64,000 nt of DNA from Portulaca oleracea (GCA_029582165.1 CM055870.1:43857513-43921512); one strand, 5' to 3'. Positions 25,012 through 35,830 are shown, counted from the stretch's first letter. Program-made: numbers and translations. The notes: a model not told the origin generated them from the sequence alone.

Positions 25012-26265
25012 GTAGACACCGAATTTTGTACTGGGATGAGTGTATAAATCGGGTACAATATGAAAATAGGCTAAAATGAAAGCAAAGCCAATGGGCCTTC
25101 CTCAATTAAAAGCTACTGGGCCAACCCACCACAAAAGCCTTTATTTTTCGCCCTTTCCAAATATATGTGCTCACCCTTTTGAATCCCATTTTTCCCACAA
25201 TTCTCATAAGCTACTGGGCCAACCCACCACAAAAGCCTTTATTTCTTTTTATGAAAGTAAAGTACAAATCATAAGCTTTGCAATGCCTTTTGAATTGCCT
25301 CAATCGGAGTCCGGATGAAAAAGTTATGGTCGTTCGAAATTGCGCTTAGCCAGATAGCAAGGGCCTACGGCCTTGCTCAGCTTCCAGACCCAAGAACCAG
25401 GCCCAGAAAAATTGAGCAAGGTCGCAGGGCCTTGCTCGGGGCAGAGATTCATTTCGCGCCTGCCATGTCTGTAATCCGAGTGATGGAGTGTGATAGGTTC
25501 AGGGGCCTTGCTTTGCAATTCAAACTGCGCGCCAATCTTTTCCCTCCCATGCAATGCAATCCCATGATTCCAGCCCCTTGACTTTTGACTTTTGACCTGA
25601 GGAAGGCCATACGACCTTGCTATTTTCTATGGAGGGCATGATCTTTGATCATGCCTCCCCCTCCTTCCATTTTCCTACACCTCACCCCACCAATAAATAC
25701 ATCTTCATCCCTCCACTCATTTCATCTACTACCACCAACAAACATCCTCACAACTCATCTTCTACTCTTATATATCTCTCCCACTCAAATTCCCTCATCT
25801 AAATTCTTAGTTTCCACCATCACCATTCTACTATCCATACCATCCATACACCTCACTTCTCACCATCCTCAAACATCCACCATTTCATCCAAGGTTTTAA
25901 ACCGACATCATTCGTTATAAGGAGATCAATCTTCCTCCCACCACATGAAGGCTTAAAGTGAGGTTTGTACATCTTTGCTATTGTATTTCAATCATGTAAT
26001 TTATTCTTGAATCATCTTACTTATACATTATTTTGTAAAAGAAATCATGTTTTACTCTTACATGTTCGGAATATAACACGTGAAATTTATTAAACTTCTC
26101 CCCGTTCATTTCATTTCAAGTTCGATTTTAGTAGAGTCTATTTTTAAACAGGTGAATTCGAGAGTTATTTAACTTTTGAATTCGTAACCTTACCCCCGGG
26201 CTCGGAATCTGAGTTCGCAGACCGAAGTTTTCATTTTTTTTGGGTTCATTGATATCCTTAAATCA
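25012..26265 (+). repeat. Gypsy-type LTR, block E (partner not in window)
   Basis: It starts TGTAGACACCGAATTTTGTA, a form seen at LTR starts of plant Tat-lineage gypsy elements. A GGCGACTCC sequence at about 26269 resembles their PBS zone, so the end is placed near 26265. TATA-like AATAAATA lies at about 25692. No second copy exists in the window, so the boundaries are provisional. Confidence 0.45.
25356..25621 (+). promoter_or_regulatory. Palindrome cluster in block E
   Basis: Copies of AGCAAGG..CCTTGCT dyads: 25356-25377 (AGCAAGGGCC, TAC, GGCCTTGCT), 25414-25437, a half copy at 25503 and a diverged copy at 25603-25621. The last copy ends about 70 bp before the TATA-like box at 25692. Confidence 0.65.
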
Positions 26266-26394
26266 ACCGGCGACTCCTTTTCCATCTAAACTCATTTAAT
26301 TTCATACGGCATCGTGGCAGAATAATCCAAGATATGTCAGTAACGCTCAATGTTCGCATTTGAGGGCTGATCCGTGAAGAAATGCGTAGTATCT

Positions 26395-26496
26395 GAGCAA
26401 GGCCCAGTGGCCTTGCTCAGGCCCTACAAATATTTTTTCACGGGCCGAGGTGTAATGGGCCAATATGAGCGCCTAGCAAGGCCGCTAGGCCTTGCT
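26395..26496. repeat. Two perfect palindromes downstream of block E
   Basis: 26395-26418 has 10-bp arms, GAGCAAGGCC and GGCCTTGCTC, around CAGT. 26475-26496 has 9-bp arms, AGCAAGGCC and GGCCTTGCT, around GCTA. Same motif as the block E cluster but about 0.8 kb further on, outside the provisional LTR. Confidence 0.8.
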
Positions 26497-26499
26497 TCC

Positions 26500-27389
26500 T
26501 AGTAGAGCCCATTATTCCCTTTCCGGCCCGAATGCAAAATGACTTGTTATCGGTACATTGATGATTTGACACAGTTTCGTGATAATTAAAATGCGTTTAG
26601 TCCTCCTCTTTCGAAAATACAAGTATCCTTATTTAAGGATTAAGCAACCTTGGTCGGCTCCCAATCATCAAGTAGCACACACGAGGAAACAGGGTTAAGG
26701 CTTTTCCCAGGGTCCTACAACCGCACTATATCTCAAAACATTCTAACCAGAAAAAAAAATAAACGAATAAAGTACGAAACCTCCCCCTATGTAACATGCG
26801 GCCCTCACCAAGCCAAGGGCAACACTAAATAGGGCTAGGGTGGCATATACCGAGTCGATAATTAATAAAAATGAGCATGGATGTATGAATAGCCGAGACT
26901 TGACCACCTTGGCTTGACTTGACGAAAGTAGCTAGAGACACTTGCACCTGCGCACAAGGAACCTGTTAAGCGAAGTTGAAGTGGAAAATCTGAAAGATTG
27001 GTCTCATCCGAGTCTAGTGTCTTCGCATGTACGTATTAACTACTTTTGGTTGATCAACAACGTTGTTTCATTGGCTTTTCCATATCTACGAGCATGAGTT
27101 CTTCCTTCCTTTTGTAAAAAGTTTTGTTTTTCATTTCCTTTTCTCAGTTTTCTTTTCTTTCTTTCTTTTGGCTTTTGTGGGTATAGCTTCTATAAACCCT
27201 CACGAGACCACACTCGTCCACCCGGGCTGCCGGTGGGTTTAATTGATGCATATGCTAAATTCATCCGCGATTCCAGCGAAAGTGAGTTAGGTGTTTTCTT
27301 GTTTGTTTAGTGTAGCTTTCTTTTGCTTTATTTTGCTCGGGACGCAGCAAAAGGCTAAGTGTGTGTGTGTTGGGGGGTGGGAGGGGGCG
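26500..27389. other. Retroelement-derived stretch, unassigned
   Basis: No coding frame recognised. 27330-27389 reads TTGCTCGGGACGCAGCAAAA, then AAGGCTAAGTGTGTG and a G-rich run. This is the PPT-like pre-LTR pattern of Athila-type gypsy elements and leads into LTR-like block G. Confidence 0.4.
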
Positions 27390-28800
27390 TTTAGGCTTGG
27401 TGTTTTAGCCAAAATGCATCCTCTTCCTTAGCATTTTCCTTGATTCTACAAATAAACATAGCGGTTTTATGTTACTTTTTCTTTCCTTTTCAGGTACCTT
27501 TGACGATAATGTGCATGTGGAGGAAAAGTGCGCAAAAAGAGACAAAAACCGGGACGATATGAAGAAGAGCCAGAATCCTAATGCAAATCTCAAGAAAACT
27601 CGGCCCGAGGAGATGGAAAGTCAAGCCCTTAGCCTTAAGGGCCTCAAGAGGACTCAAGCCAGGCCAACAGCAGCGTCATGGCCGTGAGCCATCTTGTCAC
27701 GACCGTGACCAAGTCCTCCCAAGGCCAAGTGGTTGGAGTCTCTTGACCCCCTTGACATAAGGGTGTCACGGCCGTAACTCATACCCTCATGACCATGACA
27801 CATTAGAAGGGACAACTTGTTTTCACTAACTTAATTTTAGGGCCAAAACGACTGAGTTTTGACCCCTTTCCTCAATTGTTTATATAGTGAGACTCGTTAT
27901 TGTCCACAACAGCTTTTAGTTTTAGGTTTTGGCAGTTTTTTAGTTTAGATTTTTAGGTAGGGTTTTATTGAGGGTTACTCCTAATTGGGAGAACTCTTCC
28001 ATTACTTCTCTTTAATCTTTAGTATAATCTACATTTATCTCTTTGAAGATCAAGCTTTATCGTTGCTTTAGTTATTATTATTGGCTTTCTTTACATTTAG
28101 AGGATCATTAAGTACCAATTTCAGTAAGTTTGTTCTTCTTCTCTCTTAATTTCAGCTTTTAATTAGTATATTTACTTGTTTGATTATCTTGTTTATGACT
28201 TTAGTTAGTTTGATTATCTTGTTTATGATTTTAATTAGTTTAATTAGTCTTGTTTTGGTATATTTTCATAGAATCATGTTGAATGTTGGTTTGATTGTTG
28301 AAGTAGTGTTAGTTATCAATATGTGTTGCTAGTTTCCTCCAGGGTTAGGGGTAATTAGGGCCCCTAATAGAGGATTAAACTTAGATTAGTAGGATTGGGG
28401 TGATTAATGAGGTGATGAAGTGTCTCCTCCCTCTTTTTCAACTAAATGTGGAGGATTTTGGTGCCAAATAGGTTATAAATCCTTCCCCAAACATTGGGTT
28501 GGGAATCTAGGTTGGAGTAATTAGTTCCTAATTCGCACTAGCGTGGGATTTTAGAACCGATTATATTGGATTGCGTTAGAATACTACAAATGGTTGTCAT
28601 ATGCAAGAGTGATGACGTGCTTTGGGAAGTAAGCATCAATTTACCACTCATGAGAGGGAAATTGATGCTAGTTTATCCTTGCAATGCTCACTTTTGATAA
28701 CTGAATACCAATCATTTCTAAAACTACGAAATCCATGCTTAGATTAGGCTAAGTAGATTAGGATAATTCCGTGAATTGTTTAGCACTTCCCACCATACCT
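27390..28800 (+). repeat. Gypsy-type LTR, block G
   Basis: It follows a PPT-like G-rich tract. It contains a palindrome cluster (27676-27800) and a TATA box at about 27889 (TTTATATAG). 28630-28670 resembles 35460-35500 (GAGAGGGA, TTGATGCTAG or TTCGATGCTA, then TTCATCC-type), so a second partial copy lies on the other side of element C. Ends were not fixed. Confidence 0.45.
27676..27800 (+). promoter_or_regulatory. Palindrome cluster in block G
   Basis: Four copies of GTCACGGCCGTGAC or near variants: 27676-27687, 27696-27709 (GTCACGACCGTGAC), 27765-27778 and about 27786-27799. The last ends about 90 bp before the TATA box at 27889. Confidence 0.65.
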
Positions 28801-28866
28801 CTCCATTAGATGTCGATACTCTTCATGCTGGAGGTGATAGCCAACATCGAATTGGAGGATTGTTGA

Positions 28867-29170
28867 AGAGGTCCGGGTTCCATTCTTCGCGCTCGTGATC
28901 TCCGCCAAGCGAGTCGCCTCAACCAACTTGAGCCTATAGCTACAATTCCCGGTCACTCCCGGAATTGCGAGGCTAGTATCGGGGATGGGCCCCGGGACAC
29001 CCTAGGTGAGCTCGCTTGATGCACTAACCCCGGAAACCTCGAGACTGGACCGGGCCGTCCCGAGAATGGATAATAGGAGGTATCGGGGTTCAGATGTGAA
29101 CCCGAGAGAAATAAAGTTCAAGTCGGAACATCACCATCAACGAGAAGATAGTCACAGCTGAGTCGCATGC
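28867..29170 (+). pseudogene. Remnant of a second C-type element's 3' internal end
   Basis: 28867-28970 closely matches 34622-34735, the very end of element C's pol frame (GTCCGGGTTCCATTC, GCGCTCGTGATCTCCG, CCCGGTCACTCCCGGAATTG). 28971-29170 is a further 200 bp that C lacks at its own 3' end. An upstream copy therefore probably shared the LTR at 29171, and its other parts were lost. Confidence 0.6.
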
Positions 29171-29723
29171 TGTCACACCCAAGCCGTCCAACCGACCACA
29201 GAGCTGTCTTCCGACCAGCCTTTGGTCGCGCCCGAGTCGCCTTCCGTCACGCCCGAGCCACGGTGCTTAGCATATGGTCGCGCCCGCGACAAAACTCGTA
29301 GCACCCGCGATGATTGACGAAAGTGCGCCAGAACTGCTGAACTAGGGGTGTGTCGTGCCCGAGTCAGCTAGTGTCGCGCCCGCAACAGGCCTGCGACACG
29401 CGCGTGCTGATGCGTCTTTTGGGTTGATTTTTGCTTAAATTTCTGTTTAGTATAAATAACTTGTTTTTCCATTTCCCAAGACAACTTATGATATTGTGAT
29501 ATGCTAATGCATTTTTAGGGTTTTTTCCCTTATTCTCCCAAAACCTTGTTACTTTATCCAAGACCAATTTAGTGGTGTTCAAGTCATTTCTTCAATGATT
29601 AATGGTGGATTACTCCTAATTGCCAAGGTCTTCTACCATCTCCATTGTTGCTCAAGTTATTATTCTTGTTATTCTTCATCACTCAAGCATTGAATCACCC
29701 TCCACGCGAACGGTAACGCTCCA
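29171..29723 (+). repeat. Element C 5' LTR (553 bp)
   Basis: Begins TGTCAC and ends GCTCCA. TATA box TATAAATA at 29451-29458. It lacks about 37 bp present in the 3' LTR (around 35177-35222), where an internal repeat probably deleted. Confidence 0.85.
29224..29409 (+). promoter_or_regulatory. Palindrome cluster in the C 5' LTR
   Basis: Imperfect copies of GTCGCGCCCGCGAC, with one perfect copy at 29277-29290 (arms GTCGCG and CGCGAC around CC). Variants read GGTCGCGCCCGAGTCG, GTCACGCCCGAG, GTGTCGCGCCCGCAAC and GCGACACGCGCGTGC. The cluster ends about 40 bp before the TATA box. Confidence 0.7.
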
Positions 29724-29725
29724 TT

Positions 29726-29737
29726 TGATATCAGAGC
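29726..29737 (+). other. Element C primer binding site
   Basis: TGATATCAGAGC lies two bases after the 5' LTR. It is one base off TGGTATCAGAGC, the initiator tRNA-Met complement. Confidence 0.85.
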
Positions 29738-30072
29738 TTTGGTTATTTATTTGCTTGAGTTGTTCTTCATTGTTCATGCTAGGTGTTCTCTAGTGTTGGG
29801 TTTTGTTGGATTTTTACATCTATTGGTGATCCCCAATCCCTGTGCCTTCCAAAAGTATTGGAATACTTTGTATTGTGTTCATATTTGGTGATTTTGAAGC
29901 AATTTGAAGCTTTGAGGAAGAGTTGGAAAATTGTGCTTGCAAGGTGTTTGATAAAATGTCTAAGTGAAGAAAACACAAAGAACCCTTAGCCAAACACAAG
30001 CCAACTACAAGAAAACCCCCAAACTCCACAAAAATATCCTAAACACAAATCGTCCCATACCCTTCCCTCGAT

Positions 30073-31785
30073 ATGGATGATCACGATAATTCCGATCGAG
30101 AGGAACCTAGCCACCGGAGGAGTCCTCGAGTCGAAGGTATTGAGGACCGTATCGCCACCATGGACGAACGGTTCACCTCCCTTGAGAATCATAACGCCGA
30201 TATCGAGCGGACTCTTCGGGAGATTGCGACACAAGTGAACAACTTGACTGTACAACGTCAAGGACAACCTCAAAACGAACGTCAAAGGCATGCACAAAGC
30301 CCTATCCGTCCTCCTCCCAACTTTAAGTCGGGTGACGATGCTAGAGGCTCCCCTCGGCGTCGATATCGACGGGAAGTGCATGATCGACCCCCTCGTGACG
30401 ATTTCCAAGACGTCAAGATCGACATCCCCAAGTTCAGTGGCTCTAATGATCCGGACGAGTACCTCGAATGGGTTCAATTGATGGATAGAATATTTGAGAC
30501 TAAGGGGTATAACGATGAGAAGGCTTATAAGGTCACACGTTTGAAACTCACCAAGGCTGCTTTTCTTTGGTTTGAGAACATGAAGGCACAACGGGCTCGT
30601 GAAGGAAAGACACGAATTTCTACTTGGTCACGGCTTAAACTAGTGATGAATTTCTGTTTCTTACCCCAAACCTACAAGCAAGATGTATTACGGAGGTTAT
30701 ATGCCCTCACTCATGGCAAACATTCCGTTAGTGATTATATCTCGAAGTTCGAACAACTCCTCATCAAAAGTGGCCTTCAAGAACCGGAAGAGCAAACCAT
30801 GATGCGTTTTTTGAATGGATTGGATTCCTCGATTGCTAAGAAAGTTGAGGTTCAACCATATTACTCCATGGATGACTTGTGTAGTTTGGCTCTTCGGGTT
30901 GAACGACGGAGGAAAGAGAAGGCCATTTCCAAACTGGTGTCACGCGCCTACTTTCCACCGTCTAGCCGTCCCCCTCCACAATTGGGCACTCCCAAATCTA
31001 TTGAGACACCCGAGTTTCCTTCGGCACCCCGTATCAACAAGGGGAAGGGACTTGTTGTGGCGTCTCCTACGGATCCTACTCGGCGTATAGAGGGAAGGAA
31101 ATGCTTCAAATGCCATGGATATGGACACTATCAGGCGAATTGTCCGAACCGACTCACCTTGACTCTCAAGGAGGTTCAAGACACTGATGAGGAACTACAA
31201 GTAGCACAGGAAGATTCTGAAGTGGTAGTTGAGGATACGTTCACTAGTGAAGATGAGGGTACCACAGCTGTGTCACGTGATCAAGGTGGCGCTCTTGTCT
31301 TGAGGCGAGTTTTACATGTCCAAGAAACCCCTCTTGATAGGGCCCAGCGGAAGACTGTATTTCAAACACGATGCTTAGTCGGGGGCAAGGTTTGCGAGCT
31401 TATTATCGATGGAGGAAGCTGTACTAACGTGGCATCCACCTATATGGTTGACAAGTTGGGATTACCACTATTGCCACATCCCCGCCCTTATTCGCTCAAA
31501 TGGCTTAACGACCAAGAAGGCATTAAGGTAACCAATTGTGTCTTGGTGAATTTATCTTTTGGCACTAACTACGAAGATTCTGTTGTTTGTGATGTTGTCC
31601 CCATAAGCGCATGTCACATTTTACTGGGTCGACCGTGCAAATTTGACAAGAAAACTGTTCATAACGGACTGAAGAATACCTACACTTTCATCCACGAGGG
31701 CAAGAGGGTTAAGCTTCTTCCACTAGCACCAATGGAATATTACCACCTAAACCCGGGGCGAGAAGTGAGGAGCTTAAACACTTGA
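30073..31785 (+). CDS. Element C gag-protease (570 aa)
   Basis: Long intact frame. The N-terminus is charged with a predicted coiled-coil-like stretch (about residues 25-60). A retrotransposon gag domain follows (about 110-280; DEYLEWVQLMDRIFE, KHSVSDYISKFEQLL). A CCHC zinc knuckle sits at residues 344-357 (CFKCHGYGHYQANC), and an aspartic protease centres on IIDGGSCTNVAS with the catalytic Asp at about residue 446. DGGS is a known variant of DTG/DSG. It forms the capsid-like particle and cleaves the polyprotein. The start ATG is supported by element D, which keeps the same leader and first codons. The frame ends where pol continues in another frame. Confidence 0.9.
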   Translation: MDDHDNSDREEPSHRRSPRVEGIEDRIATMDERFTSLENHNADIERTLREIATQVNNLTVQRQGQPQNERQRHAQSPIRPPPNFKSGDDARGSPRRRYRREVHDRPPRDDFQDVKIDIPKFSGSNDPDEYLEWVQLMDRIFETKGYNDEKAYKVTRLKLTKAAFLWFENMKAQRAREGKTRISTWSRLKLVMNFCFLPQTYKQDVLRRLYALTHGKHSVSDYISKFEQLLIKSGLQEPEEQTMMRFLNGLDSSIAKKVEVQPYYSMDDLCSLALRVERRRKEKAISKLVSRAYFPPSSRPPPQLGTPKSIETPEFPSAPRINKGKGLVVASPTDPTRRIEGRKCFKCHGYGHYQANCPNRLTLTLKEVQDTDEELQVAQEDSEVVVEDTFTSEDEGTTAVSRDQGGALVLRRVLHVQETPLDRAQRKTVFQTRCLVGGKVCELIIDGGSCTNVASTYMVDKLGLPLLPHPRPYSLKWLNDQEGIKVTNCVLVNLSFGTNYEDSVVCDVVPISACHILLGRPCKFDKKTVHNGLKNTYTFIHEGKRVKLLPLAPMEYYHLNPGREVRSLNT

Positions 31786-32588
31786 GTGAGACATGGGTCG
31801 AGCGAGCCCTAAGCAAGGGAAAGGCCATTTTTGCCTTGCTCCTCTTACAGGCAAACACATGTGAGGTAGTGACACCCAAGCACCCTCTCGTTGCCCCTCT
31901 TCTTGCCAAATTCCGCGATGTGTTCCCTGAAGATCTTCCACCGGGTCTACCCCCTATACGGGGCATTGAGCATCAAATCGACCTTATGCCCGGAGCTCCA
32001 CTTCCCAACAAGGCGGCATATCAGTGCAACCCGCAGGAAACCAAGGAGTTGCAACGACAGGTGGACGAACTTGTTTCTCGAGGCTATGTTCGAGAGAGCA
32101 TGAGCCCATGTTCCGTCCCGGCCTTCCTGGTTTCGAAGAAAGATGGTACCTTCAGGATGTGTGTTGATAGCCGAGCTATTAACAACATTACCATCAAGTA
32201 TCGGTACCCTATACCGAGACTTGATGACATGCTCGATGAGCTACATGGCTCGTGTATCTTCTCCAAGATTGACCTACGGAGAGGCTACCATCAGATCCGC
32301 ATGACGGAAGGTGATGAATGGAAAATGACATTCAAGACGAAGGGAGAATTATATGAGTGGCTTGTCATGCCATTCGGGCTTTCCAACGCCCCGAGCACGT
32401 TCATGTGTCTTATGAACGAGGTGTTGAGGCCTTTTATCGGTAAATTTGTCGTGGTCTATTTCGATGATATTCTGGTATATTCGAGGAGTGAAGCAGAGCA
32501 TATTACACATTTGGAGTTGGTGTTCGAGGTTTTGCGGCAACAACGGCTTTTCGGCAAACTGGAGAAGTGCAAATTTTGCACTCCCTAA
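31782..32588 (+). pseudogene. Element C reverse transcriptase, truncated by a stop
   Basis: The frame holds the RT palm: FLVSKKDGTFRMCVDSRAIN (residues about 110-130), FSKIDLRRGYHQIRM, MPFGLSNAPSTFMCLMN and the catalytic VVYFDDILVYS (YFDD from residue 226). It stops at TAA 32586-32588, where related proteins read Gln, so one C-to-T change (CAA to TAA) explains it. There is no ATG at the frame start. It overlaps gag in another frame and is probably made as a fusion or displaced by an indel near 31755. Confidence 0.9.
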
Positions 32589-33741
32589 GTCACCTTCCTT
32601 GGGTATATTGTTTCCAACAAGGGTATCTCTATACCTGTCAATTCGGTCGAGTCGGGTTCGGTGTGCCACTTATTCCAAGTTTGTTACATTTCAGGTTTGA
32701 AAAACCGGGTCGGTCTCAGGTCTGGTCGGTTTTTGCCAGCTCTGGGTATCTCTATGGGCCCCTCGAAAGTGGAGGTCATTCGCTCTTGGCCCTCTCCCTC
32801 TACTATCACGGAGGTGAGGAGTTTCCACAACCTCGCTTCATTTTATCGACGGTTCATCAAGGGCTTTAGTACCCTTACCGCCCCCTATTACCAAATGTAT
32901 GAAAAAGGGCGCCTTTGAGTGGACCCGAGTGGCCCAAGGGGCATTCGAGAAGTTGAAGGCTCGACTATGTGAGGCACCGGTACTTGCTCTTCCGGACTTC
33001 ACACAAGTTTTCGAGGTGGACTGCGATGCTAGTGGGGTAGGCATTGGAGCCGTTTTGATGCAGAACCGGCACCCTATTGCTTATTTTAGTGAGAAGCTCA
33101 GCAGTTCGAGGAGAAATTATTCGACCTATGACAAGGAATTCTACGCTCTCGTGCGAGCACTCGATCATTGGTCACACTATTTGAGGCTTAGCCAGTTTGC
33201 CCTTCATTCGGATCACGAAGCTCTTAAATATTTGAATGGACAACACAAGCTTAGTTCTCGACATGCCAATTGGGTTGAGTATCTCCAAGGGTTTAATTTT
33301 GTAGCAAAACACAAGAAGGGGAGCGTTAACGTGGTTGTCGATGCACTCTCTAGGAGACATTCCCTTCTCTCGGTGGTGGAGGCAAGGGTCCTTGGATTTC
33401 AACACTTGGAGGAGTTCTATAAGGAGGATGATGACTTCAAATCACACCTCGATGGTGATGATGGGCCCTATTTGTTACAAGACGGGTTTCTCTTCATAGG
33501 TAACAAGTTGTGTGTCCCAAAATGCCCCTTGAGGAAACTTCTAGTGCGGGAGGTTCACGGGGGAGGTCTTGCCGGCCATTTCGGCATCAACATGTTGAAA
33601 GAGCACTTTCATTGGCCGAAAATGGGAGGCGATGTGCAGGATGTAGTGTCAAAGTGTGTTACTTGCCACCATGCCAAAAGTCAGTTCCACCAAGGGCTTT
33701 ATACACCCCTTCTGGTATGGCCCGTGGGAGGATTTGAGTAA
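32589..33741 (+). pseudogene. Element C RT thumb, RNase H and integrase zinc domain
   Basis: After the stop the same frame continues with TFLGYIVSNKG, the 123-bp insertion, and SMGPSKVEVIRSWPSP with FHNLASFYRRFIKGFS. An extra C in the C run near 32885 shifts the frame. 32899-33741 then gives RNase H (FEVDCDASGVGIGAVL, YDKEFYALVRAL, HSDHEALKYL, VVDALSRR) and the integrase HHCC domain (HGGGLAGHFG, CVTCHHAKS). It ends at a stop after a small deletion near 33705. Confidence 0.88.
32633..32743. mobile_element. Small insertion with a 12-bp direct repeat inside C pol
   Basis: GGGTATCTCTAT occurs on both sides (32621-32632 and 32744-32755). The 111-bp insert starts ACCTGTCAATTCGGTCGAG, and its reverse complement starts AGAGCTGGCAAAAACCGACC, so weak inverted ends exist (CTGNCAA). 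It is likely a decayed MITE with an 8- to 12-bp target duplication. The total addition of 123 bp is a multiple of three and contains no in-frame stop. Confidence 0.65.
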
Positions 33742-34735
33742 GGACTTCATTGTAGCTCTTCCCCGAACCGTGCGTGGCAAAGATGCAATTCTCGTCGTCG
33801 TTGACAACTTCTCTAAAATGGCGCATTTCATTGCTTGCGAGAAGACCGATGACGCCACGCACATTACAACACTTTTCTTCCGGGAGGTAGTGCGCTTACA
33901 TGGCGTTCTGAGGACTATTGTATCGGATCATGACACTAAGTTCATGAGTCATTTCTGGAGGTCCTTATGGAAGCTCTTGGGAACGAAGCTCCTATTTAGC
34001 ACATCGCATCATCCTCAAACGGATGGTCAAACTGAGGTAACTAACAAGACTGTCATTACATTGCTTCGGGGTCTTGTGAGTCGAAGTTTAAGGGATTGGG
34101 ATGCCAAGTTGTGTCACGCCGAGTTTGCCTATAATCGATCCCCCTCTTTTGCTACGGATCATTTGCCCTTCGAGACTTGCTATGGGGTCAACCCTATAAC
34201 TCCCATCAAGCTCCTTCCTCTTCCATTAGAGTCGAGGGTTAGCTTTGAAGCAAGTGAGAAGGCCGCCGAGATCCAAAAATTTCACCGGCAAATTCGAGAG
34301 AAGATCGAGCGCACCAACGAGCTATATAAGGCCCGAGCCAACAAGCATCGCCGTGGTATCACATTCAAACTCGGGGACTTGGTTTGGCTTCACTTGAGGA
34401 AGGAACGGTTCCCTTCCCGGAGGAGTAGTAAGCTAATGCCACGAAGTGAGGGACCGTTCAAGGTCTTGGCCAAGATAAATGACAATGTCTACAAGCTTGA
34501 TCTTTCGGGTGATATGGGTGTTTCATCTACTTTCAACATCGGGGATTTTTCGCCTTACATCGAGGATGTTGAACCCGACGTGGATTTGAGGGCAAATCCT
34601 CTTCAAGAAGGGAAGGATGAAGAAGTCCGGGTTCCATTCTCCGCGCTCGTGATCTCCGTCAAACGAGCCGCCTCGACCAACTTGAGCCTTGAGCTACAAT
34701 TCCCGGTCACTCCCGGAATTGCGATACTGTCACGT
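33700..34735 (+). pseudogene. Element C integrase core and C-terminus
   Basis: In the frame after the deletion: ILVVVDNFSKMAHFIACEK (first catalytic Asp), IVSDHDTKFMSHFW (second Asp; usually DRDxxF, here DHD) and TDGQTEVTN (catalytic Glu). A C-terminal stretch follows (FKLGDLVWLHLRKERFPSR, FKVLAKINDNVYKLDL, STFNIGDFSPY). The frame continues into the 3' LTR until 34858. The catalytic triad is complete, so the damage to pol lies elsewhere. Confidence 0.9.
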
Positions 34736-34737
34736 CT

Positions 34738-35323
34738 GAGCCGTCCAACCGACCTCAGAGTTGTCTTCCAACCAGCCTTTGGTCGCACCCGAGTCGCCTT
34801 CCGTTACGCTCGAGCCACGGTCCTTAGCATATGGTCGCGCCCGCGACAAAACTCGTAGCACCTGCGATGATTGACGAAAGTGCGCCAGAACTGCTGAACT
34901 AGGGGGTGTCGTGCCCGAGTCAACTAGAGTCGCTCCCGCAACAGGCCTGCGACACGCGCGTGCTGATGCGTCTTTTGGGTTGATTTTTGCTTAAATTTCT
35001 GTTTAGTATAAATAGTTTGTTTTCCCATTTCGCAAGACAGCTTATGATATTGTGATATGCTAATGCATTTTTAGGGTTTTTTCCCTTGTTCTCCCAAAAC
35101 CTTGTTACTTTTTTATCCAAGACCAATTTGGTGGTGTTCAAGTCATTTCTTTAATGATTAATGGTGGATTACTCCTACTTGATCATGGTGGAATGTTAGA
35201 CTAAGGTGGTGGTCTTTTCTTGCCAAGGTCTTCTACTATCTCCATTGTTGCTCAAGTTATCATTCTTGTCATTCTTCATCACTCAAGCATTCAATCACCC
35301 TCCACGCAAACGGTAACGCTCCA
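34738..35323 (+). repeat. Element C 3' LTR (586 bp)
   Basis: Begins TGTCAC and ends GCTCCA. TATA box TATAAATA at 35007-35014. Palindrome cluster at 34781-34966, with the best copy GTCGCGCCCGCGAC near 34833-34846. It is followed by ATTGGATGT, which does not match the 5' flank of the 5' LTR. Confidence 0.88.
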
Positions 35324-35830
35324 ATTGGATGTATTAATTGAACACTAATATATATTGGCATAAGATTAGTGTTTAATTAGGAGAAGTAGGCCATTATGCT
35401 ATTTAGAAACCATCCCTATGGGAATAGTGATGGAATCTAATGAGTAAGCTTTGAGTCCTAACTCTGGTGAGAGGGATTCGATGCTAATTCATCCGCCTAA
35501 TTCCTGTGTTGAATAACTTGCCTACTAATCACTCCTAAACCTCTTTACCAACCCTTTTTCTCCCGTTAGGAGGCCCGGTAATACCCCCGAGGCCTTTTCC
35601 ATTTTAGCTGTGGCTTTTCTTTTGACCTTTAGCCCTGTAGTTCACCAACCATCAAAATCCTCAAACATCAAGCCTAGTTGGTGTGAACTCGATTAGCTCT
35701 TTGGTTCGGAAGCCCAAACTCCCTGTGGATACGACAACTACACCCGCACTATGTTGTGACTAAACAGATATCAAGTTTCCAGGTCCAGCATCCCTCCCAT
35801 TTGGTTTTCAGATTTAACCCATGACACAAC
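35324..35830 (+). repeat. Partial block G-like LTR and post-LTR sequence
   Basis: Resembles part of block G (28560-28760) in several short blocks. It then reads CTCCCTGTGGATACGACAAC at about 35718, a phrase common just after plant gypsy LTRs. No coding region. It is probably the same element family that C landed in. Confidence 0.4.

Larger units (their letters stand above)
29171..35323 (+). mobile_element. Element C: Ty3/gypsy LTR retrotransposon
   Basis: LTRs lie at 29171-29723 and 34738-35323. Domain order gag, protease, RT, RNase H, integrase identifies Ty3/gypsy. The pol region is broken by a gag-pol frame change (about 31755-31785), a stop at 32586, a 123-bp insertion (32621-32743), a frameshift near 32888 and another near 33705. 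No target duplication was found. The left flank is a remnant of a related copy, which suggests recombination between neighbouring elements. The integrase C-terminus shows no clear chromodomain. The lineage within gypsy is not assigned. Confidence 0.93.

Noticed and set aside
24680..25105. 141-codon minus-strand frame
   Set aside because: It spans the two duplicated blocks and a poly-T stretch; the apparent peptide repeat comes from the DNA duplication.
29986..30591. 201-codon minus-strand frame over gag
   Set aside because: It lies antisense to the intact gag frame of element C, has no recognisable domain, and is explained by the codon composition of gag.
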